Shown piece by piece: positions 61,491-64,000 of a DNA stretch of 64,000 bases (the first letter of the stretch is position 1; the number at the start of each line of letters is the position of its first letter). Source of the DNA: Cynocephalus volans (Eukaryota > Chordata > Mammalia > Dermoptera > Cynocephalidae); assembly GCF_027409185.1 (NCBI RefSeq), contig NC_084462.1, positions 29,425,577 through 29,489,576 of the forward strand, written 5' to 3'. The notes beneath the pieces are model-generated. The model was not told the origin of the DNA. It did no database searches and was given only the letters and a program-made list of their open reading frames with translations. A program made the position numbers and the translations under genes.

Positions 61491-63100
61491 TCAGCTCCGT
61501 TGTGGTCACAGAAAGCCTCCAAGGGGTGGATGGTTCGGGACTAGGTCTGGCATCACACTTAGCATGTCAGCAGGTGTTAGGTGAGGGCAGCTCCAGCCCC
61601 TGCCAAAGGGGTTCACAGGTAGAAATGTGCAGGGCCTATTTCAGGCAGCGACTAATTCCAATTTGTTATTAATAAAAACAGTTCAAAAACCATTTGGCAA
61701 CAGACTGTGGGAGCCAGTGCTATTTATGAGGAGGGCTTAATGAGAGAACACTCAGCTGCACCAGATGGATGTCGACGGGGCCTCTCCAGAGTGTCTCACT
61801 CTGTTTTCCTTTGTCTTTGAATAAATTCGGAGGGTGCCACGTGCGAGCCTGGATGGATGGTTTTGAATCACAGCTCATTAAAAGCAGGAACTTCCCTGAG
61901 GGGTAACTATAAAGGAGAAGTGAAATCACTTGGACAAATCCCTCTTGGTTTGGGTTTCTTCTGGAACAGAAGGGCCTTTGCCCAACCTGCAAATGTAGCT
62001 GGTAGCCCTTTAGGTGTGGGCTGGTGCTGGAAATGAGATGCACAGCTCCAAGGAACACTGCCTCCTGGTTTTAACATGGCTGTGACACTCAAACGTACAG
62101 GTGGCTCCTCTCTTGGCCTTGAAACTTAGCAACAGTGGAGAAAGTCTGCTCAAGCCCACGGGAGCCCTCAACAGTCAGTGACTCTCCCTGTCCAGACTGC
62201 ACATGTCTACAGCCAATCCCTTACAGACGGCCCTGGACCTCCAGGGAGATACAGCCCTCTAGTGACAAGCTTTTAGGACCTAGGAAGGCCTCTAGGAAAC
62301 ATCTTTTTTCCTTGTGGATGAAGCCAGAAGCTCCTCAGCACCTTATTTTTGCATATGAAAGCCCTAGTAATTACTACTTTCATCCTTAAAGCATGCAAGT
62401 GACATGCAAAATTAGCACTTGAGAGGATCCACTTTTAGACCTTGTTGTAAAGCAAAACTTATTATTTGAAGATAAATCAATTTCTGTTGCCTGTATTTGC
62501 GGTTTCCCCCAGATGGCTAATTACCAAAGATAAATGTGTATAAACACAAGCCTTATCCCTCTCCATCCATCTTCCCTGCCTGCCTGTTTATCCAGAGGTT
62601 AATAATCACAATCCTGTAGTGTATTGCCATAGTAATGGTTTTGATGGGCCCGACAAGTTTATGACCTTTTATTACAAACAGAAGGACATGCATTTCAAGA
62701 AAGGAAGGTCATTTTAGAGATGAATGTGCAGATAACTAGCCTCTCTGAAACTGAGCCAAAAGGAAAAAGAAAACAGAAAACAAAATATAAAGGGGGGCAG
62801 GGGAACCCACACACAACTGCACAAAACAAACAGCATAAATGTCATGGAAATTGGTTTACAGCAAAATTAAATAAGGTTCCTGCAAGCATTAATTTTCATA
62901 TTTTCTGTTTATGCACTGTTAGAATTATTCCTTGGCTTTGATTTATGAGGAAGTAAGACCGGGCACTATCATTCAGACACTTGCCAAATTCAGTTAAAGG
63001 CTGGAACATCCATTCAAATGGGACTGACTTCCTCTCTGGTCAAAAGGGCACGTGGAAAGTGATACGTCTCTGAAGAGCAGCCTACGGCCTCTGTGCAAGG
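61491..63100. other. Non-repetitive block, candidate conserved element at 62400-62700
   Basis: No repeat or gene is recognised. 62,400-62,700 has a calm, homeobox-word-rich texture (ATGGCTAATTACCAAAG, GGTTAATAATCACAATCC, CATAGTAATGG) of the sort seen in deeply conserved enhancers. This is an impression only. Confidence 0.35.
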
Positions 63101-63119
63101 ATTGAAGTTTGTATTGTCC

Positions 63120-63190
63120 TGCATCCTCCCTTCCTCCCACCTTCTCTCCCTCCCTCTCTTCCTTCTTTCTTTTTTTCCTTCCTTCCTTAT
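63120..63190 (+). repeat. Pyrimidine-rich (CCTT/CTTT) low-complexity tract
   Basis: Imperfect CCTTCC/CTCTCCCT run. Confidence 0.85.
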
Positions 63191-63319
63191 TCTAACATTT
63201 CACATGCTCATTATAACAATCAAACAAAACAGAGGAGTATAATCTGCTCCTCTCCCCATCTCCCATCCTGTCTTTTGGAGATAACCAGTGCTATAAGATG
63301 ACGAATTTAACATATAGCT

Positions 63320-63550
63320 CTGATCTATGCAAGACAACATTCTAAGCCATTTACAAATATTTACCCATTTTATCCTCATAAAAATTCTGTGGAGGAAAGT
63401 ACTATTGTTGTCGCTATTTTACAGCTGAGAATGCAGAATCTCACAGAGGTTAAGGAACACATCCCAAACCACATAGGCGGTAATGAAAAGAGAAGGGAAT
63501 CAGATCCTTGTCTGATCCCAGTGAGATCTCTCAGGCTCTTAGCTGAGATG
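63320..63550 (-). repeat. MIR SINE, antisense
   Basis: AACATTCTAAGCCATTTACA, CATTTTATCCTCATAAAAAT, GCTATTTTACAGCTGAGAAT and CACAGAGGTTAAGGAACACA are MIR in antisense. Confidence 0.85.
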
Positions 63551-63689
63551 CCATACTGCATCTAAAGCCAGACCAGCCAGTGTTGATTAAAGCCAGGCAT
63601 TATTTTGTGCTGGTGAGCTGTTGGAAGACCCTAGACTAACACCCTGATACGAAAGACATATGATTTCCTGACCTCTGTTCTGTCTAACA

Positions 63690-64000
63690 CTCCGGGTTGT
63701 GTTGAAGCAAAATTGTACCACACAGAGAAGATTAGACAGGAAGACTTCATTCAAGACAATTGCAATAGCAGGGAGAGATTGAGCTTAACTCCAAATATAG
63801 CAAGGGTAGCTGGGGATTCATAGACAAGGAGCAGGGTGAGGGAGTCAACAGATGAAACATTACTAAGAGGAACTTGGCTGGGTAACAAGGGCAGGGGATT
63901 CTTACTTAATTGGCTTAGCATGATTCTTGTGAACAGGGCTGAGGGTAGGTCAAGGGTGAGGAGAGGGCTCAGACGAGCCTAACTAAAGTTTGGTCTAGGA
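63690..64000 (-). mobile_element. Probable ERV LTR, antisense, running off the window
   Basis: TTGTACCACACAGAGAAG followed by GGAAGACTTCATTCAAGAC and AATAGCAGGGAGAGATTGAG resembles the antisense end of an ERV1-type LTR. The other end lies beyond the window. Confidence 0.45.

Overview
This is a window of mammalian nuclear DNA dominated by retrotransposons. It holds L1 LINEs of several ages, MaLR-type LTRs (MST, MLT1), ERVL-type LTRs, MIR, L2 and hAT-Charlie relics. Nothing prokaryotic is present: there are no operons, CRISPR arrays or dense coding. Almost every open frame is accidental or lies inside a repeat. Four short interspersed elements derive from tRNA-Ile. One is a tandem (dimeric) form with an internal duplication and a second is an antisense monomer with a clean target-site duplication (TSD). 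Tandem tRNA-Ile SINEs match what I remember of the t-SINE family of colugos (Dermoptera), so a colugo such as Galeopterus is my best guess (about 0.6). That is recall, not a database result.

Layout. 1-37 kb is AT-rich and packed with L1 and MaLR copies. It includes an old antisense L1M block (2.6-5.2 and 5.9-8.1 kb), a complete non-autonomous MST element with both LTRs (8,136-10,393), and an internally deleted L1 with a perfect 12-bp TSD (10.5-11.1 kb). It also includes an LTR-like segment with a CCAAT/AP-1 array (12.4-12.6 kb), a 5'-truncated L1 with TSD (13.6-15.8 kb), sense L1M 3' ends (16.6-20.4 kb), a truncated L1 with TSD (23.3-23.8 kb), and a nearly full-length but broken antisense L1 (28.05-33.8 kb). 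That last L1 abuts a second MST element (33.8-35.8 kb).

From about 37 kb to the end the sequence is GC-richer, L1-poor and MIR/L2-rich, as gene-bearing euchromatin usually is. The best gene evidence is here, on the minus strand. A terminal coding exon (48,973 down to 48,582) has a strong acceptor, a stop, a 3' UTR and a poly(A) signal. About 10 kb upstream in its direction, a second exon-like segment (58,959 down to 58,799) has the same intron phase and shares a G-aromatic-x-L-Y-G-D motif. They may belong to a small tandem family that I do not recognise. I found no upstream exon or promoter for either, so the gene models are incomplete.

No new molecular system is claimed. The items most worth checking are the paired terminal exons with an in-frame 12-bp minisatellite, the internally deleted L1, the L1-tailed composite insertion at 41.5-42.2 kb, and two candidate conserved non-coding blocks.
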